Source: CAYFPX01 sp964519895
GTDB lineage: Bacteria; Myxococcota_A; UBA796; CAJQPC01
DNA length: 64,000 bases
Direction: 5' to 3'
NCBI GenBank assembly: GCA_964519895.1
Contig: CAZFLE010000023.1
Location: 11,081 to 75,080 of the forward strand
Shown here: piece after piece, positions 34,328-42,451 of the stretch
How positions within the stretch are numbered: the first letter of the stretch is position 1
Layout of the letters: each line of letters starts with the position of its first letter
The notes under the pieces: model-generated
What the model saw: the letters and a program-made list of their open reading frames with translations, nothing else
Databases searched by the model: none
Told to the model about the DNA's origin: nothing
Translations under genes and position numbers: made by a program

Positions 34328-35641
34328 CTACCCCAGCAGCAGGTGACTCCCCGCAGCGACCAGGAGCACGACCAGAGCGGGCAAGCCAGCCCCCACAGCG
34401 TGTCGTCGCGCCGGAGCCCGCGGCCCCTCGGTGCAGGCCACCGCCACGATCGAGGCGCCCTGGACCCACAGCGCCGCAGTGGTCGCCCACGCCACCCCGA
34501 CCACCCCAAAGCCCAGCTGGATGGCCGCCAGATCACCGGCCACGTTCAGGACCAGGCTCAGCCCTTGGACCCACAGCAGGGGCCGCAGCCGCCCCTGGGC
34601 GATGAGCAACAACATGCCGAAGTGCGCCACCGAGCGAGCCATCACCCCGGGCACGAACGCCACGAGCACCCGTCCCGCGTCGCCGTACTCCGGCAGCAGC
34701 CAGTCGATCACGGGCGGTCCGATCCCGATGCCGATCACACAGCTGCCCCCCACGACCAGGCCCAGCTGCTTGCCCCCCTGCACCATCAGCGGCCAGGGGT
34801 CACCGCCCTGGCCCAGGCTCCGCAGCAGGCGCGGCAGCAGCACGAAGCCAGCAGCAAAAGCCAGCAGCCAGGGGGTCCACGCCGCCGTCGACGCCAGCCC
34901 GAGCTGCCCCAGAGCTTCCTGGCCCAGCCCCCAGAGCACGAGCGCCCGGTCGGTGATGCGCAGGGCCACGTCGATCACGACGACGACATAGATCGGGATG
35001 CCCACCCGCCACAGCGTCCGGCCGGCTCGTGCGGTCCAGGCCGGTCGGACCCGCGACCCCGTGCCGCCCCGGGTGACCAGGGCCCCCAGACACATGCCCA
35101 CCGCGCCGCCCGGACAGACCCACGCGTCCCACCCGAGCAGCGCCGGGACCAGGGCGCCCCCGAACGGGCCCAGCGACGTAGCCACCATGATCCGCGAGGC
35201 CCAGGCGGCGTCTTCCTGAACCCGGGCCAAGGCGATGCGCAGGTCCAGCTCCTGACGAACCGGCACCGCCACCGCCGCCGCCAGCCAGGCCATGCCCACA
35301 GGGCCCCCGACCAGGAGCCCGGCCGCCACGCACAACAGCCCCACCCCCACGGCGATGCCCCACGTGCCGGCCCACGCCGCCTGCACCAGCTCCCGCCCCC
35401 AGGCCTGCTTGCCCTGGGCCGCGACCAGAGGGACCTCGCGCTCCAGGGCGCTGCGCAGCCCCAGGTGCAGGTGTGGCGCCGCGACCAACAACGACGCGAA
35501 GACCACGAAGGCGCCAAAGGCTTCGGGGCCGATCAGCCGGGCCGTGAGCAGGGCCGCGACCATGGCAAAGGCCTGGGCTGCCGCGGTGCCGGTGAGGAAT
35601 TGTGCTGTGGCCGCCCAGAAGCTCGCGCGGGGTCGACTCAC
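34328..35641 (-). CDS. Polysaccharide flippase (Wzx/MVF-like)
   Basis: A 437-residue membrane protein with about 12 hydrophobic segments, beginning VSRPRASFWAATAQFL from a GTG that overlaps the upstream stop by four bases. LLTARLIGPEAFGAFVVFAS is the characteristic first-helix region of Wzx-type flippases (aR.LGpe.fG......). It would move a lipid-linked oligosaccharide across the inner membrane, upstream of the Wzy-like protein in the same strand set. No glycosyltransferase is present in the window, so the pathway must have parts elsewhere. Confidence 0.78.
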   Translation of the reverse strand: MSRPRASFWAATAQFLTGTAAAQAFAMVAALLTARLIGPEAFGAFVVFASLLVAAPHLHLGLRSALEREVPLVAAQGKQAWGRELVQAAWAGTWGIAVGVGLLCVAAGLLVGGPVGMAWLAAAVAVPVRQELDLRIALARVQEDAAWASRIMVATSLGPFGGALVPALLGWDAWVCPGGAVGMCLGALVTRGGTGSRVRPAWTARAGRTLWRVGIPIYVVVVIDVALRITDRALVLWGLGQEALGQLGLASTAAWTPWLLAFAAGFVLLPRLLRSLGQGGDPWPLMVQGGKQLGLVVGGSCVIGIGIGPPVIDWLLPEYGDAGRVLVAFVPGVMARSVAHFGMLLLIAQGRLRPLLWVQGLSLVLNVAGDLAAIQLGFGVVGVAWATTAALWVQGASIVAVACTEGPRAPARRHAVGAGLPALVVLLVAAGSHLLLG

Positions 35642-36972
35642 ACCCGGCGCCGTCGCCAACCGACCAGCGGCCACAGGACGATCCACGCCGCGTCGCCGCC
35701 GCCACAGCTTCGGCCCCCTGCTTCGGGCTCATCGACCGTCGGTGCACACGCATCCCCGACCCCGTCGCCGTCCTCGTCCAGCTGATCCGGATCGGCGTCC
35801 ACAGGGCAGACATCGACCCCGTCCTCGAGGCCGTCCCCGTCGGTGTCCGGCGCCCGGGGATCGGACTCTCCCGGGTCGACCCGGCCGTTGCAGTTCGCGT
35901 CCTCTGCACCGTCCAACAGACCGTCGGCGTCGCTGTCGGGGTCGTCTGGGTCCGTCGTCGAGGCCGGGTCCAGGTCCGTGAAGCCGGGCATCAGCCCCAC
36001 CGCGCCCAGCTCGAGGGCGTCCGGCAGCCCGTCCTGGTCGTCGTCGGCCTCGCGCAGGTCCAGGGGGTTGAATTCGACCCCCATGTTGAACTCGTAGAGG
36101 CTCTCGGTCGAGATCCCGGAGACCAGGTCCGTGACGGTCCAGCGGTGGTCCATGTGGTCGACCTCGACCAGCCACAGCCCGTCGTCCCAGGCCACCCAGT
36201 GCACGCCGTTGTTGCCGTCGACCCTGTCCTGATCCCGCGTCGTGGTGGATCCGACCAGGGTCACGGTGCCGTCGGCGTCGACGGTGTAGCGGTCCAGCCC
36301 CCGACGGTTCTCCGTGGTCTGCGCCCACAGCTCACCGCTGTCCGGATCCAGCGCCAGGCCCTCTCCCGCCCCCACGAGGATCGGGAGGGGGATCGCCTGG
36401 GCCCAGACAAAGGACCGGAAGGACTGCCCGGACAGGTCCATCAGCCGCACCCGCTCCGGCCCGTTCCCGTTGGGCACCTCGTAGAGCCTGTCCAGCAGCG
36501 GGTCGCGCACGAGCTGGTTCTGCCCCAGGTCGACCCGCCCCAGCAAGAATTCGCCGTCGGCCAGCACGGCCCCATAGCTGTCCCCGTGGTCGAGGGACCA
36601 CGCCCGCAGCACGTTGTCCGGCTCCTGGGAGAACAGCAGCCGGCGGTGGGTGTCGACCTCCAGGGCACCCCCGCCGTCGGCCCCGGAGTCCAGGTCCAGC
36701 TCGGGCAGTCGCCCCAGATCGGCCGCGTCGAAGGCGTGGATGCCAGCCCCGTGGACCTCCCGGGCGTAGATCACCCCCGCGAGCGTGTCCAGCGCCAGGC
36801 TGGCCGAGGTGTTGCCCTCGTCGTAGACATCGGCCTGGACGCGGCGCTCGAAGGGCGCATCGACCGGGTAGCCGGCGAGGGCCGCCAGCACGCCGTGCCG
36901 CTCGGCGTTGACCCCGATGTACACGGTCCGGTCCGGCTCGACAGCCAGCGCTGACAGGCTCAACCACCACAT
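35638..36972 (-). CDS. Surface protein with thrombospondin type 3 repeats and MYXO-CTERM-like tail
   Basis: A 444-residue protein; ATG at 36972. Residues 1-15 (MWWLSLSALAVEPDR) are a short signal. Residues 20-330 look like a propeller of the PQQ/SMP-30-like kind without clear motifs. Residues about 335-415 carry thrombospondin type 3 calcium repeats (DDDQDGLPDALE, PDSDADGLLDGAED, PDTDGDGLEDGVDVCPVDAD, DEDGDGVGDAC). The C-terminus has SCGGGDAAWIVLWPLVG followed by RRRR, the Cys-hydrophobic helix-basic pattern of MYXO-CTERM sorting signals. This is the first gene of the operon and the main lineage marker. TATGCT is six bases upstream of the ATG. Confidence 0.78.
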   Translation of the reverse strand: MWWLSLSALAVEPDRTVYIGVNAERHGVLAALAGYPVDAPFERRVQADVYDEGNTSASLALDTLAGVIYAREVHGAGIHAFDAADLGRLPELDLDSGADGGGALEVDTHRRLLFSQEPDNVLRAWSLDHGDSYGAVLADGEFLLGRVDLGQNQLVRDPLLDRLYEVPNGNGPERVRLMDLSGQSFRSFVWAQAIPLPILVGAGEGLALDPDSGELWAQTTENRRGLDRYTVDADGTVTLVGSTTTRDQDRVDGNNGVHWVAWDDGLWLVEVDHMDHRWTVTDLVSGISTESLYEFNMGVEFNPLDLREADDDQDGLPDALELGAVGLMPGFTDLDPASTTDPDDPDSDADGLLDGAEDANCNGRVDPGESDPRAPDTDGDGLEDGVDVCPVDADPDQLDEDGDGVGDACAPTVDEPEAGGRSCGGGDAAWIVLWPLVGWRRRRV

Positions 36973-36978
36973 CGGCGG

Positions 36979-37004
36979 AGCATACCGGGGGCCCCGAGTA
37001 GGAT
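36979..37004. promoter_or_regulatory. Divergent -10 elements in a 38-bp intergenic region
   Basis: The glycan operon (ATG at 36972, minus) and the sulfatase-like gene (GTG at 37011, plus) diverge with 38 bases between. TATGCT on the minus strand (36979-36984) and TAGGAT on the plus strand (36999-37004) are each exactly six bases from their start codons. This implies two leaderless transcripts from overlapping promoters. Confidence 0.5.
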
Positions 37005-37010
37005 CGCCCG

Positions 37011-39092
37011 GTGAACGCGGCGCTGCACCTGGCGATCGGGATGGGGGTCGGGGCCGGGCTCGTGGAGCTGGCCTGGGTGCTCGCGCGCCACCCGGATGCT
37101 GCAGCGGCGCCGCTGTCGACGGCCACGGCCGTGCTGGGCGGGTCCGTGGCGGTCGCCGTCCTGGCCGCCACCCCGGGCTTGCTGGGGCTCCAGCGCTTGG
37201 GCCCGCTGGTGCGCGGGCTCCGGACCCTGGGCACACCCGGGACCGCCCAGGTCCGCCTCCTGGCCAGGCTCGCCCAAGGCGCCGCGGCCCTGGCCCTGGT
37301 GTTCGCCGCCGGCTTCTGGATCGCTCTGGCGACCCAGCGGGCCTTCTGGGCCCTGGACCACCGCCGCACATCCGTCGCCCTGCTGGTCGCGGGCCTGGTC
37401 ACCGCGGCGGTGGCCCTGTCGGGGCTCCTGACCTGGGCCGTCCAGGGCCGCCTGGACCGCGCCTGCCAGGCCCGCTGGCCGGATGGTGTGGCGCCCGGAG
37501 CGCTGGTCCGGGCGCTGGTCGGTGTCTCAGCGCTCGTCGCGGTCGCCACCTGGATCGCTCTGGCCCGAGGCCAGGCCACGTCGGTGCTCGTGCTGGAGCT
37601 CTACGCCCGCGGCCTGCTGCTGGGCCTGGGCGGGCTGTGGGGCGCGCTGGTGGTGCGGGCCACGCCGGCCCGACGCGGCGCCTGGCTGGCTGCCCTGCTC
37701 CTGGTGCCCCTGGGCGGGATCGCCCTCCAGCAGAGTCCCTCCAGTCGTGCCGCTGTCGGGGTCCAGGGCCTGATCTCCCGAGCCCCGCTACAAGCCCTGC
37801 AGGCGCTGGCAGACCGGGACGGCGACGGCAGCCCGGGCCCGTGGCTCCAGGGCGCCGACTGCGACGACCGCTCGCCTGGCGTGCACCCCCGTGCCCAGGA
37901 CGTGCCCGGCGACGGGTTGGACCAGGACTGCACAGGCACGGACCGGTCCGCTCCAGCGGCCATTCCCTCCACAGCAGCCGGGCCACCCACGGGTCTGGAC
38001 GTGCTGCTCGTCAGCATCGACACCCTGAGGGCCGACCGACTCCACGCCACCCGGGACGGCGCACCGCTGATGCCGGCCCTGGCCGGCCTCGCAGCCAGAG
38101 GCACGGAGTTCACCCGGGCGATCACCCCCAGCCCCAGCACCCTGAGCGCGACCTGGGCCATCCTGAGCGGCCGCCCGGTCTCGGCCCTGGTCACCGACGG
38201 CGCCCGGCTGGCCCCAGGCGGGCAGACCCTGCTGGCCGAGCCCTTTGCCGCCGCCGGCTACGACACGGCCGCCATGCTGGCCTTTGCCAAGGGCTTCACC
38301 CGGGCCGAGGGCGCCGTGGCGGGCTTCGGCGCCGTGGACTTCGGTGCAGTGCCCCAGCAGCAGCAGCGCCACTACAGCGCCCACGCCATCGTCGACGGGG
38401 CCCGGGACTGGCTCCTGGCCCGCCCCACTGACGCGCCCCCGGCTCTGCTGTGGCTCCACCTCGTCGATCCCCACTTTCCCTACGCGGCCATTCCGGGTGC
38501 GCCGGACTTCGGGGACCGCCTGCAGGACCGCTACGACAGCAACGTGGCCCACACCGACGCCGCCCTGGCTCGCCTGCTCGAGACCCTCGAGGACTCGGGC
38601 CGGGCCGACCAGACGCTGGTCGCGGTCTTCGGCGACCACGGCGAGGAATTCCAGGAGCACGGCCAGCACTTCCACGGCAAGACGGTCTACGACGAGGTCG
38701 TGCACGTGCCGCTGGTGATCGCGGCCCCCGGGTTGCCTCCCAGCCGGGTCGACGCGCCCACCAGCCTGGTCGACCTCTTCCCCACGCTGCTGGACCTGGC
38801 CGGGCTGACCACGCCGCCGAGCGTGCTGGGCCAGTCCCAGGTCCCAGCCCTGTCCGGCCGGTCAGCGGGCGCCCGGCCGGTGCTCACCGAGCTGGTCCCC
38901 GACCGCCACATCCAACAGGACCTGATCGCCGTCTGGGCCCATGGCCACAAGCTCACCTGGGACCTGCGGGCCAACCACCATCGGCTCACATCCCTCGGCC
39001 CGCCCGCCGACGGTCGAGACCTGTGGGGCCAGGACCCCGCCCTGGACCAGCGGATGCGGGAAGCCCTGGATCGGACCCGGGGCGCACGCTGA
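37011..39092 (+). CDS. Membrane sulfatase/phosphoglycerol transferase-like enzyme
   Basis: A 693-residue protein from a GTG. The first 250 residues have about six hydrophobic helices. A short MopE-like insert DRDGDGSPGPWLQGADCDD...GDGLDQDCTG (about 268-313) links them to a C-terminal alkaline-phosphatase-fold domain: LLVSIDTLRADRL gives the first metal Asp, FGDHGEEFQEHG the second metal pair, and HGKTVYDEVVHVPLVI the later histidine. The nucleophile region reads TPSPSTLSATWAILSG; no CxPxR motif is present, so if it is active it probably uses Ser or Thr and not formylglycine. It likely acts on surface glycan or lipid outside the inner membrane. Confidence 0.75.
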   Translation: MNAALHLAIGMGVGAGLVELAWVLARHPDAAAAPLSTATAVLGGSVAVAVLAATPGLLGLQRLGPLVRGLRTLGTPGTAQVRLLARLAQGAAALALVFAAGFWIALATQRAFWALDHRRTSVALLVAGLVTAAVALSGLLTWAVQGRLDRACQARWPDGVAPGALVRALVGVSALVAVATWIALARGQATSVLVLELYARGLLLGLGGLWGALVVRATPARRGAWLAALLLVPLGGIALQQSPSSRAAVGVQGLISRAPLQALQALADRDGDGSPGPWLQGADCDDRSPGVHPRAQDVPGDGLDQDCTGTDRSAPAAIPSTAAGPPTGLDVLLVSIDTLRADRLHATRDGAPLMPALAGLAARGTEFTRAITPSPSTLSATWAILSGRPVSALVTDGARLAPGGQTLLAEPFAAAGYDTAAMLAFAKGFTRAEGAVAGFGAVDFGAVPQQQQRHYSAHAIVDGARDWLLARPTDAPPALLWLHLVDPHFPYAAIPGAPDFGDRLQDRYDSNVAHTDAALARLLETLEDSGRADQTLVAVFGDHGEEFQEHGQHFHGKTVYDEVVHVPLVIAAPGLPPSRVDAPTSLVDLFPTLLDLAGLTTPPSVLGQSQVPALSGRSAGARPVLTELVPDRHIQQDLIAVWAHGHKLTWDLRANHHRLTSLGPPADGRDLWGQDPALDQRMREALDRTRGAR

Positions 39093-39112
39093 CGCCGGGG
39101 AGGGCCGCGCCG

Positions 39113-39118
39113 TACACT
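39113..39118 (+). promoter_or_regulatory. -10-like TACACT five bases before a GTG start
   Basis: TACACT at 39113-39118 precedes the FGE-like gene's GTG (39124) by five bases, in a 31-base gap after the sulfatase-like gene. It could give a second, leaderless transcript for the downstream gene. Confidence 0.4.
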
Positions 39119-39123
39119 GGCCT

Positions 39124-40020
39124 GTGTCCCCCCGCCGCTCCCGCCTGACCCTCTCCATCGCCCTGACCGGCGCCTTGGTGATCGGGGCCGGAGCAGACGC
39201 CCTCACCGATCCCGGCTTCGCCACCGCCCCCAAGGGCCGCTTCATGATCGGCGACCGCCACCCCGACGCCGAGCCCGAGGAGCGCTGGCGACCGGTCGCC
39301 GTGGGTCTGCCCTTCACCGTCGCCAAGACCGAGGTGACCCAGGAGCAGTGGGCGTCCGTGATGGGCAGCAACCCCAACGCCACCGCCCAGGGGCGCAGCG
39401 CCACGAACCCCTTCTTCCCCGGTCCCCCCTGCGCGGACTTCGGGGTCGGTGACGCCCTGCCGGTCAGCTGCGTGACCTTCGAGGAAGCCCTGCTCTACTG
39501 CAACGCCTTGTCCAGCCAGCGGAACCTGACGCCGCCCTATTCGCGCGACGAGGAAGGCGTCTGGCAGTGGGACCGCCAGGCCGACGGCTACCGCCTGCTG
39601 ACCCACCTGGAGTGGGAGGTCGTCGCCCGGGCCGGCACCGAGCAGGCCTGGGACGGCGCGGATCGACCCCAGGCCGCCTGTGCGCGGGCCAACGTGCTGG
39701 ACGCCACCGCGCCGTCCCGGGCCGCCGCACACTTTCCCTGCGAGGACGGCCACGCCGCCCTGGCGCCGGTGGCTTCGCACACGCCCAACGCCTGGGGCCT
39801 GTACGACGTGACGGGCAACGTGGCGGAGTGGGTCTGGTGGGACCGGGAGCCGGACGCGCCCCGGACCCTGCGCGTGAAGCAGCGGATCACCTGGCCCGTG
39901 ATGCGGCGCGGCGGCAGCTACGCCCATGGGCCCCGAGAGGCTCGCCTGGGCCACCACCAGCCCACCGGCGTGGCCTACCGCTGGCCGGACACGGGCCTGC
40001 GGCTGGCCCGGGGGCCGTGA
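39124..40020 (+). CDS. Formylglycine-generating enzyme-like (SUMF1/FGE) protein
   Basis: A 298-residue protein with an N-terminal hydrophobic segment (LTLSIALTGALVIGAG). The FGE-sulfatase fold is clear: FMIGDRHPDAEPEE, TEVTQEQWASVMGSNPN, LPVSCVTFEEALLYCNALS, YRLLTHLEWEVVARAG, WGLYDVTGNVAEWVWW and RRGGSY. Cysteines at PCADFG, VSC, LLYC, AACAR and FPCED occur, but I do not see the paired active-site cysteines of true FGE. Many family members have non-FGE roles. Although next to a sulfatase-like gene, that protein lacks the target cysteine. The GTG at 39124 is chosen from the signal segment and the nearby TACACT. Confidence 0.78.
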   Translation: MSPRRSRLTLSIALTGALVIGAGADALTDPGFATAPKGRFMIGDRHPDAEPEERWRPVAVGLPFTVAKTEVTQEQWASVMGSNPNATAQGRSATNPFFPGPPCADFGVGDALPVSCVTFEEALLYCNALSSQRNLTPPYSRDEEGVWQWDRQADGYRLLTHLEWEVVARAGTEQAWDGADRPQAACARANVLDATAPSRAAAHFPCEDGHAALAPVASHTPNAWGLYDVTGNVAEWVWWDREPDAPRTLRVKQRITWPVMRRGGSYAHGPREARLGHHQPTGVAYRWPDTGLRLARGP

Positions 40021-40024
40021 GGCC

Positions 40025-41404
40025 CTACTCGGGCTCCGGGCAATAGCCGGTGTGGCTGAACAGATCGCACGGCCCCACCCGCCGGGCCCGGTAGATGGCC
40101 GACGTGGCGGGCGTCAGCTCGGCCTGCCACACGATCGCGTCCTCGCCGTCGACCTCGACCACCCGGGTCGGCCCCCCGTCAGGGGACGACTGCTCCACAT
40201 GGCCGATGCCCACGAGCAGGTGGTCCCCCGCCAGGACCTGGATGCCCCCCAGGCGGGCCTCGTACCACCCGGACTCGGTCCACGTGCGCAGCAGGGTCGC
40301 GGTGCGTGCATCCTCGTCGAGGCCCACGATCTCGATCGCCGACTGCCGGGACTCCGCCCCGTTGTCGTAGTACGCCAGGCACACGTCGTGGTCGTCGCAG
40401 GGCACCCGGTTCACGTCGTGGGTGTAGGTGAAGTCCACGTGCCCGCTGAAGTCCTGGAGCGGCCCGTAGACCCAGCCCAAGGAAGCCTGCTCGGCGTGCA
40501 CCTGGATGATGTGCGCCGAGCTGCCGCTGCCGGCGTAGACCACGTGTCCGTCGTCGACGGCGACCACGTCCAGGCTGTTGAGCAACAGCCCGTCGAGGCC
40601 CAGCTCGGCCATGCACACCCGTGCCCCCAGTGCGTCGTCGACCCAGCGCCGCTGCTCGATGCACGACCCGTCCGCTTCCTCGATCAGGGTCCACGCGTGC
40701 TCGCCCACCCAGTCCACGTCGTGGTCGGCGACAGACGACGTCTGGTGCAGCTGCCCCCCGTCGATGCCGATGGCGGTGGCCGGGCTCTCGGTCCGCAGTC
40801 CGCCCCCGGTCCAGAAGGCCTGGGCGTCGGCGTTGAAGTCCCAGGTGGCGACCCCGTCCCCGGGCGACGCCTGGTACCAGCGCACCTGCGCCGCCATGTC
40901 CAGCACCACCAGGTAGGCGTCCTCGTGCTGGGTCAGGGTCACGAAGGTCCAGGGGTTGATCAGGGTCCAGCCGGTCTCGGCGCCGGTCTCCCACCGCTCC
41001 AGCGTCACGCCGTGGCCCAGCAGTCCCGCCGGCAAGGCGCCGGTCGTGAAGGTCACCGGCTCCACCCCGGGGTGTGATTCGGCGGAGCAGGTGTAGGTCG
41101 TCTCGGCCAACAGGCCATCGAGGGAGAGCGTGGGCTGGTCGCTGGCCTCGGCCGCGGCCACTCGGAACGTCTCCGGCACCGGGTGCTCGCCGTCGCCCTC
41201 GCAGGCCACGACCAGCGAGACGGGCGCCGTCAGGGCGGCGCTGACGGTCACCCGGGTCACCATGTCCGGGTCGGGGGTCACCGTCAGAGTGCCTTCGAGG
41301 GGCACCGGCGCGGTGTCGGTCGGCGCGGTGCCGATCGGGCTGTCGCGCGCGCTGTCCGCGCTCGTGGAGCCGGCCGTGCAGGCGAACAGGATCAACGCGA
41401 ACAT
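40025..41404 (-). CDS. Arylsulfotransferase-like beta-propeller lipoprotein
   Basis: A 459-residue protein. MFALILFACTAG is a very short lipoprotein signal. The N-terminal part (30-120) is an Ig/fibronectin-like domain; residues 130-459 resemble arylsulfotransferase (ASST) or similar propellers, with GWTLINPWTFVTL, VVLDMAAQVRWY, GHVDFTYTHDVNRV and GGIQVLAGDHLLVGIG. ASST enzymes use a conserved His; HDVN may be the related position, but this is not certain. The ATG at 41404 is preferred because TACGGT (41412-41417, minus) lies seven bases before it; a GTG three codons upstream is the alternative. The gene converges with the FGE-like gene, four bases apart. Confidence 0.65.
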   Translation of the reverse strand: MFALILFACTAGSTSADSARDSPIGTAPTDTAPVPLEGTLTVTPDPDMVTRVTVSAALTAPVSLVVACEGDGEHPVPETFRVAAAEASDQPTLSLDGLLAETTYTCSAESHPGVEPVTFTTGALPAGLLGHGVTLERWETGAETGWTLINPWTFVTLTQHEDAYLVVLDMAAQVRWYQASPGDGVATWDFNADAQAFWTGGGLRTESPATAIGIDGGQLHQTSSVADHDVDWVGEHAWTLIEEADGSCIEQRRWVDDALGARVCMAELGLDGLLLNSLDVVAVDDGHVVYAGSGSSAHIIQVHAEQASLGWVYGPLQDFSGHVDFTYTHDVNRVPCDDHDVCLAYYDNGAESRQSAIEIVGLDEDARTATLLRTWTESGWYEARLGGIQVLAGDHLLVGIGHVEQSSPDGGPTRVVEVDGEDAIVWQAELTPATSAIYRARRVGPCDLFSHTGYCPEPE

Positions 41405-41411
41405 CGGGGCC

Positions 41412-41417
41412 ACCGTA
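41412..41417 (-). promoter_or_regulatory. -10-like TACGGT seven bases before an ATG start
   Basis: On the minus strand TACGGT (plus-strand ACCGTA at 41412-41417) is seven bases upstream of the ATG at 41404. It fits the leaderless pattern seen at other genes in this window and supports this start over the upstream GTG. Confidence 0.35.
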
Positions 41418-41439
41418 GCCGGAGTGGCGCCGGTCGGCG

Positions 41440-42291
41440 TCAGCCCACGGCCACCGTCGTGCTCACGACCTCGGTGGACGGGCTGCTGAGCTCGCCGACC
41501 GCCGCGTAGAACCCGGCGTAGGGGTTGGTGGTGCCCATGCCGCCGCCCTGACCGCTGGCCGTGGACCAGAAGTTGTCCAGGGCCGCGCTGATGGCCTCGC
41601 GCACGCTGTCGAAGGGTCCCCGGTCCGGGGTGGTGCTCACGGGCTCTTCGGCGTCGACCGGGATGGCGGACACGTCCGCACCCTCGTCGTCGGCAGCGGC
41701 GGCCACGTCGGGCTCGTCGGCCAGAGCCACGACCTCGGCACCCTCGGCGTCTTCCACGGCCACCGGGGCCACGTCGACGGCGTCGACCTCGGCGTCGACC
41801 TCGGCGCCGGCCTCGCCAGAGGCCGCGGTGAGCGCATCGAGCTCGCCGAAGAAGCCCTCGACGGCCGAACTGACCGCCGCAAAGGCGGCTTCGGCACTGC
41901 TGGGGTCCCCGGGGGTGATCAGCTGCCGCGCGTCCCGGAGCTCGGCCCGCAGCTCGCGGGCGGCGTCCTTGAGACCCTCGGCCTGCTCGTCGGTCAGCAC
42001 GCCGCTCTGGAGGGCGTCTCGCACGCTCTCCTTCACCGCGCTCTTGATCTCCTGCATCCCGTGTTGGGCGCCGCGCATCATCCGGCCAGGGGCATCGGCG
42101 CCGCGGGCCATGTGGGAAGAGCGGGCCCGAAGCATCGCCTGCAGATCGCCTCGGGACGGTGCGCCCTCCGGGGGGGCCTCAGGCACACCGGGCCGCCCCT
42201 CGTGCGGGGCGGCGGTGCCGTCGGCGGCGACGGGGCGGGGGGCTGCCGGTGTCGCCAGCTCGGGGAGTGCTGTGGTTCCGACGATGGTCAT
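41440..42291 (-). CDS. Acidic low-complexity protein of unknown function
   Basis: A 283-residue protein; GGAG seven bases before the ATG at 42291 sets the start. There is no signal peptide or membrane helix. Residues 90-165 are charged and helical (HGMQEIKSAVKESVRDALQS, EQAEGLKDAARELRAELRDA) and may form a coiled coil or an apolipoprotein-like amphipathic region. Residues 175-240 are extremely acidic and Ala/Val-rich (EVDAEVDAVDVAPVAVEDAE). The C-terminus has TTNPYAGFYAAVGE. I recognise no family. It diverges from guaA across 160 bases. Confidence 0.6.
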   Translation of the reverse strand: MTIVGTTALPELATPAAPRPVAADGTAAPHEGRPGVPEAPPEGAPSRGDLQAMLRARSSHMARGADAPGRMMRGAQHGMQEIKSAVKESVRDALQSGVLTDEQAEGLKDAARELRAELRDARQLITPGDPSSAEAAFAAVSSAVEGFFGELDALTAASGEAGAEVDAEVDAVDVAPVAVEDAEGAEVVALADEPDVAAAADDEGADVSAIPVDAEEPVSTTPDRGPFDSVREAISAALDNFWSTASGQGGGMGTTNPYAGFYAAVGELSSPSTEVVSTTVAVG

Positions 42292-42451
42292 GGGTGTCTC
42301 CAGTGTCCTTGCGATGGACCTCAGGTGGCCCTTCGGATCACAAACACAGGATCCATGAGCGCTTTTTTGCGGATCCGCCTGCAACAGGGCCCCAGAGGTG
42401 GATTCCGTCGTGCCCGACGGCATAGGAGGACCCCTCCAGGAGGCGCCAGCA

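Noticed and set aside
42292..42451. Possible purine riboswitch before guaA
   Set aside because: Only a small CCGTCG/CGACGG hairpin is visible and nothing matches the three-way junction of a purine aptamer.
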